Shown piece by piece: positions 1 to 10,364 of a stretch of DNA of 64,000 nucleotides. The notes below the pieces were generated by a model, which saw nothing but the letters and a program-made list of their open reading frames with translations, was not told the origin of the DNA and did no database searches. The position numbers were made by a program, and so were the translations under genes. How positions within the stretch are numbered: position 1 is the first letter of the stretch; each line of letters starts with the position of its first letter. The stretch is taken from positions 3,038,001 to 3,102,000 of the forward strand of contig NW_026944388.1 of NCBI RefSeq assembly GCF_033439725.1, in the 5' to 3' direction. The stretch is from Neurospora tetraspora. Its lineage: Eukaryota > Ascomycota > Sordariomycetes > Sordariales > Sordariaceae.

Positions 1-107
1 AGTATAACAGGGATACGTTCTATCTGGCCAAGTCGCCGGTTGGGTATATCGACCAGCCGTTCAGCAAGGAGTTCGAGTCGTTGTACGGGGCACAGGCGTT
101 GAACTAG
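1..107 (+). CDS. C-terminal end of an unidentified gene (5' end outside window)
   Basis: An open frame runs from the left edge (first full codon at base 3) to a TAG at 105-107, giving 34 residues. The peptide has ordinary globular-protein composition and includes the string DTFYLAKSPVGYID. I do not recognise the family. Because it is open from the very edge and ends cleanly, it is best read as the last coding piece of a plus-strand gene that starts to the left. The alternative is chance, since 34 codons is short. Confidence 0.35.
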   Translation, partial: YNRDTFYLAKSPVGYIDQPFSKEFESLYGAQALN

Positions 108-963
108 AGCAGGACATATCGACGACAGGGCGGATATAGACTAGGTATTTAAGGTGGAGGTGGCCTGGCTGAACAGGAAGGAATCGAGCGATATAGAATT
201 CCCTGTTTGTCGATCGCTTGGCTTTTTGGCTCCGTGTCAGGTATATTACCCTTCCATTGTGCCCGAACGGCCGCCATATTAGGAGTCCAGTCTTTCTTAT
301 CCAATGGCGATTTCCCTCCCAGATAGAAGGAAATGTTGCCTCTGTGTACATCTATGCATTCAAGCATCTCCGTTCTGTATGCTATCCATTTCTGGGTACT
401 TTAGCTTGTCGAAGAAGTGGTGGAATTATACGGAAGTCACGACCGAAGTGTCCGCGGAGCACCGAAGAGCAAAGTGGGGTAAGGAAAGAGCCACTCGACT
501 ACATTAACTCCTACCTTTGGTGAAAATCGGAAAGGGCTACCTGACTGCCGGTGTCTATCCCCGCAGCGTCTGACGAGCCGGATGCAGCATGGCTTGCTCA
601 TGTGAGGGGTAGAGCTGCGTGCTGACAGTTCGTATTGTATAAACTGAGATATCGATTACGCAACTCGCTCCTTGAGGCTGGCTGAAGAGAGTTTGAGTGG
701 TTGAGCGGTTGAACGTGTCACTTTTCAGCTCAGGTAACTGCGATGCAACTACTACAGCCCGATTTGATCCAGGCGCTCTCGTGACCACCCTGTGCAAGTA
801 CGTCGTCCAACAGACTCTTCCACTCTTGTATGTCCTCGATGTGAGTTGATCAGAACTTCTCACGAACTGCATCATCTTGTTGTCCGGCTCTGACGTTTCA
901 CTCTTCCCGCCAGGCACAATCGTGAACTCATCAACTTCCCTTGGAGCCCGGACGTGGTCAACT
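108..963. other. No convincing gene
   Basis: Open frames on both strands here are short, overlap each other and show no recognisable domain. I see no repeat, RNA gene or transposon remnant. It probably holds the 3' region of the gene at the left edge and the promoter of the gene that starts near 964. Confidence 0.4.
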
Positions 964-1752
964 ATGGCTTCTGGGAGAGAAAGCAGCTCTGTCGAGGGCT
1001 TGAAGCCAGCAACACTTTCAGACACTTCGCCCAAGCTCTTCGAAGAGACCATACAAAATGCCACCGCCACCTACCACATTGCTTACAGAGCCGCGACACT
1101 GATTCCCGCATCCAAGGCAGCGACCACAATAGCTTACGCCAGTTCTACCGTCTCTTCCGTCCGCGTGGTAGTCCAAGATGGTCGTACAGCGCCGAAAAAC
1201 ATTGTCATTCACGCCGAGGACCTATACATCTACGCTGGAACAGATTTCGATTTCAGAGGGAAGACCGTGACCATCAATGCTAATCGAATTTTCTGCGTTC
1301 CCGCTATGTTGCCGCCGCCTGCACCGATGTCTCTTCCACAACTTGGGCCGGCGCTTCCGCCATCGACTGGCATATCTTCAAAGGCAGTGGCTTCAGCTAC
1401 AGCCTCAGTTTCAGCTCTAGGCACACAACCAAATCACACTCTCCAACTTGCACATGGCCCAGCGGTCACGGTACCCATCATCACCATCAATATCTCTGGC
1501 CGTGATTCTGCTGTCCGTCGTTGGCCAGCTGCGGCTCCTGGCACTCCTGGAATCGATTTTGGACTGCTCTGGCGGGAGCCGCAATGGATTATCGCTCGCC
1601 CGACTGACTTTGTGCCTCCACCCGCTGTATACCGAAACGGGGTGGATTGGGCAAAGCGGCAGAGGAACGAGGCAATCAAACAGGCCAACATGAGGGCTCA
1701 AGTTGCTCGCTTTCCGAGGCGACCGGGCTTTCCCAGGATTTGGGGAACTTGA
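964..1752 (+). CDS. Hypothetical protein with a beta-strand-like repeat segment
   Basis: The frame is open from 877. I prefer the ATG at 964 (MASGRESS...) because the 29 residues before it look unstructured; this gives 262 residues. Around residues 75-110 there is a regular alternating hydrophobic pattern (VIHAEDLYIYAGTDFDF, GKTVTINANRIF) of the sort found in strand-turn-strand repeats. The rest is Pro/Ala/Ser-rich. After the stop at 1750-1752, a different frame stays open to 1874 and ends in a basic tail (EPKRRKG), so an unrecognised intron or a frameshift near 1700 may hide a longer C-terminus. I do not recognise the family and assign no function. Its 3' end faces the receptor gene ending at 2121. 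Confidence 0.4.
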   Translation: MASGRESSSVEGLKPATLSDTSPKLFEETIQNATATYHIAYRAATLIPASKAATTIAYASSTVSSVRVVVQDGRTAPKNIVIHAEDLYIYAGTDFDFRGKTVTINANRIFCVPAMLPPPAPMSLPQLGPALPPSTGISSKAVASATASVSALGTQPNHTLQLAHGPAVTVPIITINISGRDSAVRRWPAAAPGTPGIDFGLLWREPQWIIARPTDFVPPPAVYRNGVDWAKRQRNEAIKQANMRAQVARFPRRPGFPRIWGT

Positions 1753-2120
1753 TGCAGTCAGATGTCAGCTGCGCTTCTCTACCTGACGAGCGGGGCAGCC
1801 AGTCGAGCAATGCCGGGCAGCAGGTGGTCACTCCAGGTACCTCATTCAGTGAGCCGAAGAGGAGGAAAGGATAAGGCCCGGAAGGGCCGTAATGTGTTGG
1901 CGGGTAGATAGCATAGGATTCAATTGACCGTCATCTTCACCTTGGCTACTTCGCTTCTTGCCTTCCATCATTCATAAACCAGGTGCTTTGAGTGATCACC
2001 CTAAATGTTCGGGTACCTTCGTTATGGCGGTCCCCCAGTAGACACTTTTACGGTAGTTTTACATGTAACCGAATAGAGGCCTTCAGATTACACTATACAG
2101 CAAGAAGAATTAAGATGAGC

Positions 2121-5100
2121 TTAGCTACTCCATTTCGATACAGCAGTTAAGGACGACAGCGTATAGGGATGCTCGGGCCCGAGGACTCGCTCCCGCGCCT
2201 CCACGCAGTCTTGCATCAACGCTAGGGCATCTTCATGTCGACCTTGACTCTTCCACGCGAAAGCAAGGTTGGCCATGCTCGTCAGCGTGTCGGGATGATC
2301 GGCCCCGAGCTTCGCCTTGCTCGTCTCCATCACCTGCACCTCCAGCTTCTCGGCCTCCCCCCACCGGCCTTGGTCCCTGTACGTCAACGCCAGGTTGTTC
2401 ATGCTCGCCAGCGTGTTGGGATGATCGGCCCCGAGCTTCGCCTTGCGAGTCTCCATCACCTGCACCCCCAGCTTCTCGGCCTCGTCCCACCGGCCCTGGT
2501 TCATGTACGTCAACGCCAGGTTGGCCATGCTCGTCAGCGTGTCGGGATGATCGGCCCCGAGCTTCGCCTTGCTCATCTCCATCACCTGCACATTCAGCTT
2601 CTCGGCCTCGTCCCACCGGCCCTGGTCCCTGTACGTCAACGCCAGGTTGTTCATGCTCGCCAGCGTGTTGGGATGATCGGCCCCGAGCTTCGCCTTGCGA
2701 GTCTCCATCACCTGCACCTCCAGCTTCTCGGCCTCGTCCCACCGGCCCTGGTTCCAAAGCGTCGACGCCAGGTTGTTCATGCTCGTCAGCGTCGAGGGAT
2801 GATCGGCCCCGAGCTTCGCCTTGCTCGTCTCCATCACCTGCACCTCCAGCTTCTCGGCCTCGTCCCACCGGCCCTGGCCCCAAAGCGCCGACGCCAGGTT
2901 GGCCATGCTCGTCAGCGTCGAGGGATGATCGGCCCCGAGCTTCGCCTTGCGAGTCTCCATCACCTGCACAAACAGCTTCTCGGCCTCCTTCCATAGTCCT
3001 TTATCCAGAAGCACTTCTGCACATAGCGACGTGCTAGCTAATGTTCGCTCGTCTTCTCTTCCCAGGGTTTCCTTGCGGCTTCTCCTCGATTTACGAGCCA
3101 TTTGCTCTGCCACATCATATCTACCCTGCAATTCTGCATACCATCCGCCATTGTATAACAGCGTTGCCCATGCCTCCTCCAGTTTGCTCTCCACTGGTCG
3201 GTAATCTACGGCCCTCTCAACGTGTGGAAAGAGACGCTGACACGTCGCCCAGTTACTGTAGTCTCCGGGTGGGAACAGCGCGGCTATCCGTGACACAAAC
3301 TGATGCTTAAATTCCTCCTCCCTCCCACAGGCCTCCAGCCACATCCTCGTCGACAGCTGTACGAGGCCGTGCATCTCGAACGTGTCTCCGCTCTCGCTTA
3401 CAGTTACGAGACAAAAGTTTGTTAGTATTGTTATATTGTCTTCGAATCCGTTGTCCGTCTTGTTGTTGTCTATCTTGTCATCGCTATTGTTGGATCCCAA
3501 ATCGTGTTGTACATCGGATCTCCTCTCCTGTATTGCCCCGTCCATGTGAGGCGGCCTTAGTAACGACTCCGGAATGCCTTGTCGGTCGAAGAAGCTCATG
3601 AGTGAGAGCAGATCTGCCGCCGAAGCTCTCTTAGAGCGGATATGTTCGAAGGATATCTGCCAGGTCGCAAGGATCGCACTCGAAGCCCCTCCCTCTCGCC
3701 GAAACTCGCCCTCGTCATGACTTAGAAGCCAGGCTCTCTCGCTTTCGCCCTTGCGGAACTCGGCCAAATACTTTTCGACCGAGCTCCGTGGCGACCTTTT
3801 CTGAATGTAGGCCGCCGCCTGGCTAATAGCTAGTGGAACGTATTCCAGCGCCCGTACAAGCTCCTCTGCTGAATCCTTGTCCGAGAGCAAGCTCAATTTC
3901 CTCTCCAGGAGCAACAGAGCATCACTCTGCACCATTGGCCCGATCTTGATTATATTCTTGTACCCCCCTACTAGCCTATAAGCTAGATCCTTATCGCGTG
4001 TTGTGACAAGAAGAGACCCGTTTGGGCTCTGCGGAAGATAGGCAGCTAGCGGACGTCGTTCAGGGTTACTGCCAGCGCCGAAGAACACGTCGACGTTGTC
4101 GGCGCTGTCGAGGATTATGATCCATCGGCGCTTTCGCTCGTTCGACAGCCAGCTATACACAAGCTGCGGTACATCGGCCTTCGGCTGCCTCCGGCCTGGT
4201 AGCTTCACGGCATCGGCGATCGCCTTCAACCCTTCCTCGACGCGTACTTGTGTGCCGGCATGGACCCAGAACACCCATCTATCAGGGTCCTTCGCCGCTG
4301 TTCGATGCGCGTATTCGATAGCCAGTTGCGACTTGCCCACGCCACCGAGGCCCACTAGGGCCACACGGCCGGCCGGCTCCGAACATCGCTGGTCGATCTG
4401 GTCGAGAACGTCTCCGCGGTTGACGAAGTCAGGGTCGCGGGAGAAGGGGACGGTTTCCAGTCGCTCTAAGAACGTCAGCGGGGTGTCCCTCGGCTCGAGC
4501 GGCGGTAATCTTACCCGGCGGCAGGTGGAATTGGAAAGATCTATATAAGACTCGGGGTAAAACTGTAATTAAAACCTAGAGAGCGTACCAACTTTCATGC
4601 CAAGCTTGTGATGTCGCTTGCTCCGGTCGAAGCAGTTCACTGCTCCCAAATCTTCTCCGCACCACCTCCTGTGAATCCTTCTCGAAGATATTCAGATAAC
4701 GAATCGCAATCTTGTAAGGACCGGAGTACCTCTCGCTGAATTTCGCAATGTCAGAATGGTCAGCGGGAAAGCCGAACTTCTTCTCTTTGCTGTCTGGCAG
4801 CTGGAGCATCGCGGATTCGGATGTCACAGCTGTTCTAAACTGGCCGCTTCTTCCAAATCGCCCTGAGGCCACGTCCTGTGTTGGATGAGTAAGTATAAAG
4901 AAGAACGAGACAAGGATCAACAAAGAAACAGAAAAACGGACAAGAAAGAGGAAAGAACAACAGACGAGAGGTATGTTTGCACAAAGGCAATGAGCGGAGG
5001 AGAAATTTGGATGGGTTAGAGGGCAAGAGAATAAACCAATTGGGGGTCGAGAAATGGCGCATGAGAAAAAGCCACCCCCTACGCTTCGCAAGTACTCATA

Positions 5101-6307
5101 GACGCCAGTTGTCACTTACCCGCTCAAGCTCCCTTGTTGGGCCAAGCTCATAGAAACTCACTAACTCATAGTCATGGCAAAGATTCCTGAATCTGTCCAG
5201 CTGGGTCTTCAATGATGGCGAATCCACTTGGAGCTGCTTCACAAGTTCCTCCCGTGGATGATTCGGGTGAATAGCTCTAAGCATGTCCAGCATGTCGTCT
5301 ACCCAGAGTCCCCTATGGGGAACGCCCAGGAAAAAGATGCCGTAGGTGGCTTTGCTCAAAGCTTCCATGTCCGGATTGGTATCACGGGTCAACTTGGCAT
5401 GGACAAGGGCCTGAAGTAACAGATACGTGCCATGTCAATCCATGTACATGGTAAAAGTTTTTTCAACGGTATGTATGACGAACCTCGGCAAGTATGATGC
5501 CCCCAAAGCTGTAACAAATGAACACGATCGGCCTCTGGCGCAACTGCAACATAATTTGGTCAGTGGCAGGGACGAGAAAGAGTGGCATGAGGTGCTTCAG
5601 AAAGATGTTTTCCAAGTTCTCACCCCCTCCGAGTCTCTGGCAATGATGATTTCTTCCAAGAAATGGCGTCGGTAGTCCTCTACTTTCTCAACGCCTCGTT
5701 TCAAGAGCTGTGAGCTGTATCCGTATGTCATTGTTCGGCAACGGGGCATATCTTCGAACAGAAAGTCACGCAGCCACATCTCGGGGCCAGTTCGACTCCT
5801 CCAGGAGCCATATGAGTGTCCACCCAGACCGGTAATGGCGATGATACTGTGTGGATTTTATCCACGTTAGCACGCGCTTGCCCAGCTAGAAGCCGAAAGA
5901 ACCGGACGCGGTGAGAGCACGACTTACTCGACAGTAACACTCTGATCAGGAGGCGTGGGGTATAGTTGTGTGAGGCCAGCGAAATGCAGATCAAAATAGA
6001 TAATGATCCTCTTGCCGTTCACCCTCTTCAGAGTTCGTAAGTTGGATTCTCGGTTGTTGAGGACCTCCTTCAAGAACTCGGGTTCTGTTGGTGAAAATTC
6101 AACCAGGGCATTGACGGTGTTACTGGAAACAGTACAGGAGGGTATGATCTGAATGTCCGGCTCGATTTGCCCGCGCTCGTGATCCTGAAACTTGTCCTGG
6201 ATGAACTCGAAGAGAAACGCTTCTGCATCCTGCTGAATTGAGTTTTCGGCATCGCTGTTTGCTGGAATGCCAGAAACCCGGAACACATTCGGTCGACTTA
6301 ATGACAT
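2121..6307 (-). CDS. SesB-type hydrolase / NB-ARC / TPR receptor (fungal NLR)
   Basis: A STAND-class receptor, probably in conspecific recognition or defence. My exon model is 6307-5928, 5846-5624, 5543-5484, 5410-5120, 4875-about 4666 and 4562-2121, giving about 1201 residues in one frame. The fifth intron's donor is weak and its exact place is uncertain. Residues about 1-385 form an alpha/beta-hydrolase effector: AITGLGGHSYGSW, a nucleophile elbow FICYSFGGI (Cys instead of the first Gly, as often seen in this group), FFLGVPHRG and a late ADHSDI histidine. Residues about 450-720 are an NB-ARC switch with P-loop GLGGVGKSQL, a Walker B-like WIIILDSADN and VTTRDKD. Residues about 910-1162 are six 42-residue TPR units of the kinesin-light-chain kind (ADHPNTLASMNNLA...QGRWDEAEK), plus a divergent last unit. 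In known fungal NLRs the repeats sense a ligand and the N-terminal domain executes the response. Ligand and activity here are inferred. Confidence 0.85.
2239..2994 (-). repeat. Six tandem 126-bp units encoding near-identical TPRs
   Basis: Six in-frame 126-bp units (42 codons) lie end to end inside the receptor gene. Units three and five are almost identical across their whole length, while neighbours differ at a few codons (for example LALTYRDQ, LASTLWNQ, LASALWGQ). This mosaic is expected from unequal crossover or gene conversion within the array. Confidence 0.85.
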
Positions 6308-7174
6308 GGCGACCTGGATACACAGCCAAGTTCCAGACTGAATGTGTTCGAGGCAAGACTGGGACCGGTTACGACAAGGACGAGAGTGGGTGCAGGTTGT
6401 CGTCGTGGTGCTACAGGCAAAAGGTAGGTACTGATAGACATAGGGAGTGATGGAATGTCCGCACAGAGCTCATACGACTACCGAGGACGTTTGGTGTTGA
6501 TGCGGAGCTACAGGAGGGAGCCCCAGCACCGGAGCCGGAGGTTCATGCCCAATGCCGCCGTAAAAGTGGCGTCTGGCCCAAAAGGGCTTGGCCGGCTGAC
6601 CAACGCCAAGGTAGCCTGCATGAAATAATGTCGAGCCATCCCTCAAGAGAGCTCTGTTGACCAATCATTATTCCACAATGGCGGCTATCAAAAGCTTATT
6701 TCACTGCCTCAGAAAGGCGCAACACATTCTCTTCTCTCTCGTTGGATTGGCGATGTCCTTTACATCAAGCCTGATGTCAGCGTGCCACATCAACTTTTCG
6801 TCTTTCAAGGATCAAATGTAGCTTTGATGCTGCAATGGAGGACATGCCAAAAAGGCAACCAGAGGGTTCACTTCGGGTACTTTGTTTTGATATCAAGGCT
6901 TCCAGCCTCGCTTCGAGCCAAGCCCCATGCAAGTATGCCAGGGGGCGGGGGTGTTGACACGGGCCCCCACCCAGGCTTAAAGCCATACCATACCGTCCGT
7001 CCACTCAACCCCCAGCATATGGGGGTAGCGACGGCGAGGTGCTTGGCTTGAAGCCATGCTTGAAGTAGTTGTGATACGCGTGGTGGCCTCTGGGCTTTGC
7101 GTGCAGTATTAGCATTCCTTGACATTGCTAGAGTATAACAGATGACAGGCTTGATCTGCTTAGTTCCTCAGGCA
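6308..7174. other. No convincing gene; upstream region of the SesB receptor
   Basis: The first few hundred bases should contain the promoter of the minus-strand receptor starting at 6307. Open frames are short and mutually overlapping. A GC-rich stretch around 6930-6980 is notable only for base composition. Confidence 0.4.
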
Positions 7175-8147
7175 TGCACTTAAGTCAAGGCAGACAAGTA
7201 AAAAGACGGGCTTATAAATAGGGCACGTGCATACTGTGAATGGTGTTGGAGGCTGCTGGTTTCTGATCCTAGAGCTGTGGTTGCCTTGTCGCTCTCACCG
7301 CCGCCGCCACTTTGTTTCGCAGCCCTGGCTATTGGGTTCCCCAGTTAGCTGGCTCAGGTCCGTGAATGGGATGTTCAAATCACTAACAGGAATGGGTGCG
7401 ATTCTCACCAAATCTGTTACGGTTCTGCACACCCCATTAACGAAACCACCCACCACCAGTAATGCCAAGGAAATCAGGTCAAAATCAGGTGACGTGGTTG
7501 GACCGCTGACCTCGATAGAGGATAGCCAGACTCCACCTTTGAAATCTGAGAGGTTGCGGGGGCAGCGGAGGAAACCTCCGGACTTAGGCAGCTGCAGAGC
7601 CCAGCAAGGCCAAAGAATCATTGGAACCAATCAGTGGTGGTTCTCCCTGTAAGGGGTACAGCATAGTTGACACAGATGCTGGCCAAAAGAATCGATAAGG
7701 TTCTACGAAGAGAGAAGGGGAGAAAAGAGCGCCCTCTGGGCAGCCTGGCCGGCTGTCCTAAAGAAGGGGCGTGCGCACGCACAGGCCAGTGTTGCCTGCC
7801 GCGAGAGTGGAGCACTCGCCTGGCAAGGCTGCCAGGCATTTCAGCCACGGGCGCCAGCCCCATGACACTCCCGAAAAAGACGCGAGTGCTTTGTTTGTTC
7901 GTAGTTTGGTTCTTCAGCGTCTTCCTGTTCCGCAGCCCTGCCCCGTATGCACATCTTTCAGCCAATCGACTCGTCTACAAAGGTGTTGGCGGCTGCACCC
8001 ACAGTGTGTTGCAAGCTAACCACCATGGTTATGACATGCCAGGATGGAGGGGAAGAGGTAGGCTGATGCAGGCAGATGAAGAAAGTAGGCTAATGCAGGC
8101 AGATGAAGGAGGTAGGTTAAGGCAGGTACATGAAGGAGGTCCATCGT
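7175..8147 (+). mobile_element. Dispersed repeat, copy 1 (interrupted)
   Basis: Two blocks, about 7175-7295 and 7905-8147, match consecutive parts of the repeat copy at 25706-26100. Shared segments include the run with AAGGCAGACAAGT, a CTAGAGCTGTGGTTG-like segment, the AGCCAATCGACTCGTCTAC segment, and a terminal purine-rich minisatellite with a GCAGATGAAGGAGGT-type unit. About 610 bp of unrelated sequence separates the blocks, so this copy seems to carry an insertion. No coding capacity was recognised. A non-autonomous mobile element is the likeliest nature. Confidence 0.55.
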
Positions 8148-8218
8148 GATCAGTTTGTCGTAATGGGATCATCAAACCGTGATTCAACAAGACAAGAGCG
8201 AGAGATCAGTGTCAGGAT

Positions 8219-8387
8219 AATCCGCCCAATTATATTCATCTTCTTAGCGCCGCCTCCCCACTCACCGTAATGCCTCCGTCCGAACGATATGGATATGGGA
8301 GGTGGTGGTTCAGTTTTTTGACCCTCCCACGTGATTAAAAGACCCGTTTCCTGTCCTTCCCACTCCCATAGACATGCAGACATATCG
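8219..8387 (+). repeat. 169-bp dispersed direct repeat, copy A
   Basis: This segment matches 14781-14953 in the same orientation with only scattered differences. Shared strings include TATATTCATC, GAACGATATGGATA and the stretch ending CACGTGATTAAAAGACCC. It has no coding potential that I can see. A fragment of a mobile element or solo LTR is plausible. Confidence 0.7.
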
Positions 8388-9234
8388 GTGGCTTGCCTAT
8401 GGGAGTAATTTTTTGTAGTTTTTAACAGGGGTTTTGATGGCTCAGCTACACCTCTGCCGGGATATGAATGTTAGGGCGAGTACGTCGATCCTACAGAAAG
8501 TAGGAAAACAGAGGTTAGCGGCTGGGCACTTTTGTGTAAATGCTACGCTGCGGCAAAAGTCAAAAATTAACCTTTCATACCCCGGCAAGGATGTAGAAAC
8601 GCCGGCGTTTCCAGAAGCGTTTTCATCCTATCACTCACGCCAAGCGCGGCTAAGGCTATGAGCTAGGCTAGCACATTGAAAGTTAATTCTAAATTAAGCT
8701 TCGATACCATAGTTCCATGGGAGCACACGGTGACTAGATGTCTCGTTTTTTTACGAGCTTCTTAGGTAAACTTGACTAACTTGGAGTGGACGTTTGTACC
8801 TGTTATGCCCATTCAGCACCGTCACACACTTGGGTGAAGCTGCATCCTTCAACTTCAGCGCATCGACAGCCGATACAAAATCCAGGCCGATGATTAGAAA
8901 TACTCAACTATTATTCCCTTTGCCCTTACTGCAACATTCCTCAGCTACGCTCGTAGGACGATGGATTGGGGGCCGCCCTTCTCGCGATTAAAACGTCCCC
9001 GCTGACACTACGAATGTGACGAACGGCAGTCTGATCTGCCCAAGTGGGATAGCTGAAGGTTGATGCTACCAGAAGACGTTCGGTGAAGCCAAAAGGTTCA
9101 CAACAAGTATGGTAGCGTTATACTAGTCTCAATGATAAGGATCTGTTGACTACTGTCGAACTATCTGACAATCCGAGTTCTCCAGTCGTCCCTTTATACC
9201 TCGAATGCCTTGAATGCCTTGGTCCCTGTTTATT
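8388..9234. other. No convincing gene
   Basis: I see only short overlapping open frames and no recognisable domain or repeat in this stretch. Confidence 0.4.
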
Positions 9235-9325
9235 CATTTTGAGTGTCTGCTCACTCGCGAGTGTCTGCTCACCGTGAGCACCTGTTCACTGGTGAGCACC
9301 TTCCCATAGTGAGCATCCCCTGTGC
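9235..9325. repeat. Short GTGAGCAC-type inverted and direct repeats
   Basis: Several copies of GTGTCTGCTCAC and GTGAGCACC lie within about 90 bp. They form small direct repeats and partly self-complementary arms. Function is unknown. It lies just beyond the duplicated flank of the frameshifted NACHT-WD40 gene. Confidence 0.5.
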
Positions 9326-9504
9326 GCCTTCTGATTCAATCCTCGTTTGGGGTTACACTGTTCGTCCTTTAGCGAGGCTGCTCGCTTAAGTTCGTAACAA
9401 CGAAGCGTAAGAACCCGAGATATTTGGGCAGGCGAATCCGACTAGAACCCAAGAACCTAGGCCTATAGCAGACTCCACCGCGCAATAGATCACAAGTGTT
9501 CCTC

Positions 9505-10364
9505 ACTTTATCCTCCAGCGGCGGGGGCGTAAAGTTGTAGAACTCGCTGTCCTGTTCTGGGTTATCACAACCAAGTTCAAAGCCGCAGGCGGAATTCTGA
9601 ACCGGAGATGTCGGAGTGGCAGTAACGACCATTCACAAGACTGAGCTTCTTCCCATCAGTCAGCATGGTTAATCTAGAAAGAGGGATAGCATTCCCATAC
9701 GAGCCGAATTACTACCTAGTGTGAAGCCAGTCTTGGAGTACCTTCAACACCCAGTCGGTAGTATAAAGCCGCATGTTAAACCGCGATCCCCCACATCTAG
9801 ACTAGGGAAGACCATGTAGCTATTGTCACGCACGTAGATCTCGAGATAAGGGACACGAATAATCTGACGTTGTTGATAAATAACTAAAGATGAAGAAGAA
9901 GAAAGGAAGCTAGTCTACATAGGACGAAAGAGATGACATCCTTATATGCAGTGGCAGATGGGATGGTAGATTGAACGTGCATGTGATCTGGCACCTGTCT
10001 GGCACCGCCATGACAGCTATGACGAAGCTACTGCAAGTGTGTTGGCTCATCCAAGCACTACCAAGGAAGAGACCACTTATCCGATCGAGGAGAATCGAGG
10101 CTTCTCCATTATACCAACCTTGGCCATGAGTGGGCAGTCAGGGGTTAATCCCGTGGCATCTGGACCACACAGGCACCTGCAAAAGGAGAGTCAAGGGATG
10201 GAATAGTCTTGCTTCTTCGTAATGGAATACGTCATCTTGACAATAGTAGGAGGTTACTAGAATTTACAAAATTCCTATAAATTTGCTTATCCTCCCAGAC
10301 TCTTCTGGTGCCACGCTGGAAAAATAAAATAGAGAGAAAAGAATTAAGAAAGATATGGAATACA
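9505..10364 (-). repeat. Duplicated 3' flank of the NACHT-WD40 genes, copy 1
   Basis: Parts of this stretch match the downstream flanks of the other two NACHT-WD40 copies (38004-38615 and 58110-58770), including AATTTATAGGAATTTTGTAA-like sequence, TGACGTATTCCATTACGA and GGTTATCACAACCAAGTTC. The middle (about 9780-10010) differs, so this copy carries a replacement there. On the plus strand a reading frame ending at 10204-10206 (…HLQKESQGME, stop) is kept in frame with the copy ending at 38162. Confidence 0.75.

Noticed and set aside
2235-2996. 253-codon frames on both strands across the TPR array
   Set aside because: They are shadows of the periodic TPR coding sequence: a 126-bp repeat with no stop in one frame keeps other frames open across the array too.
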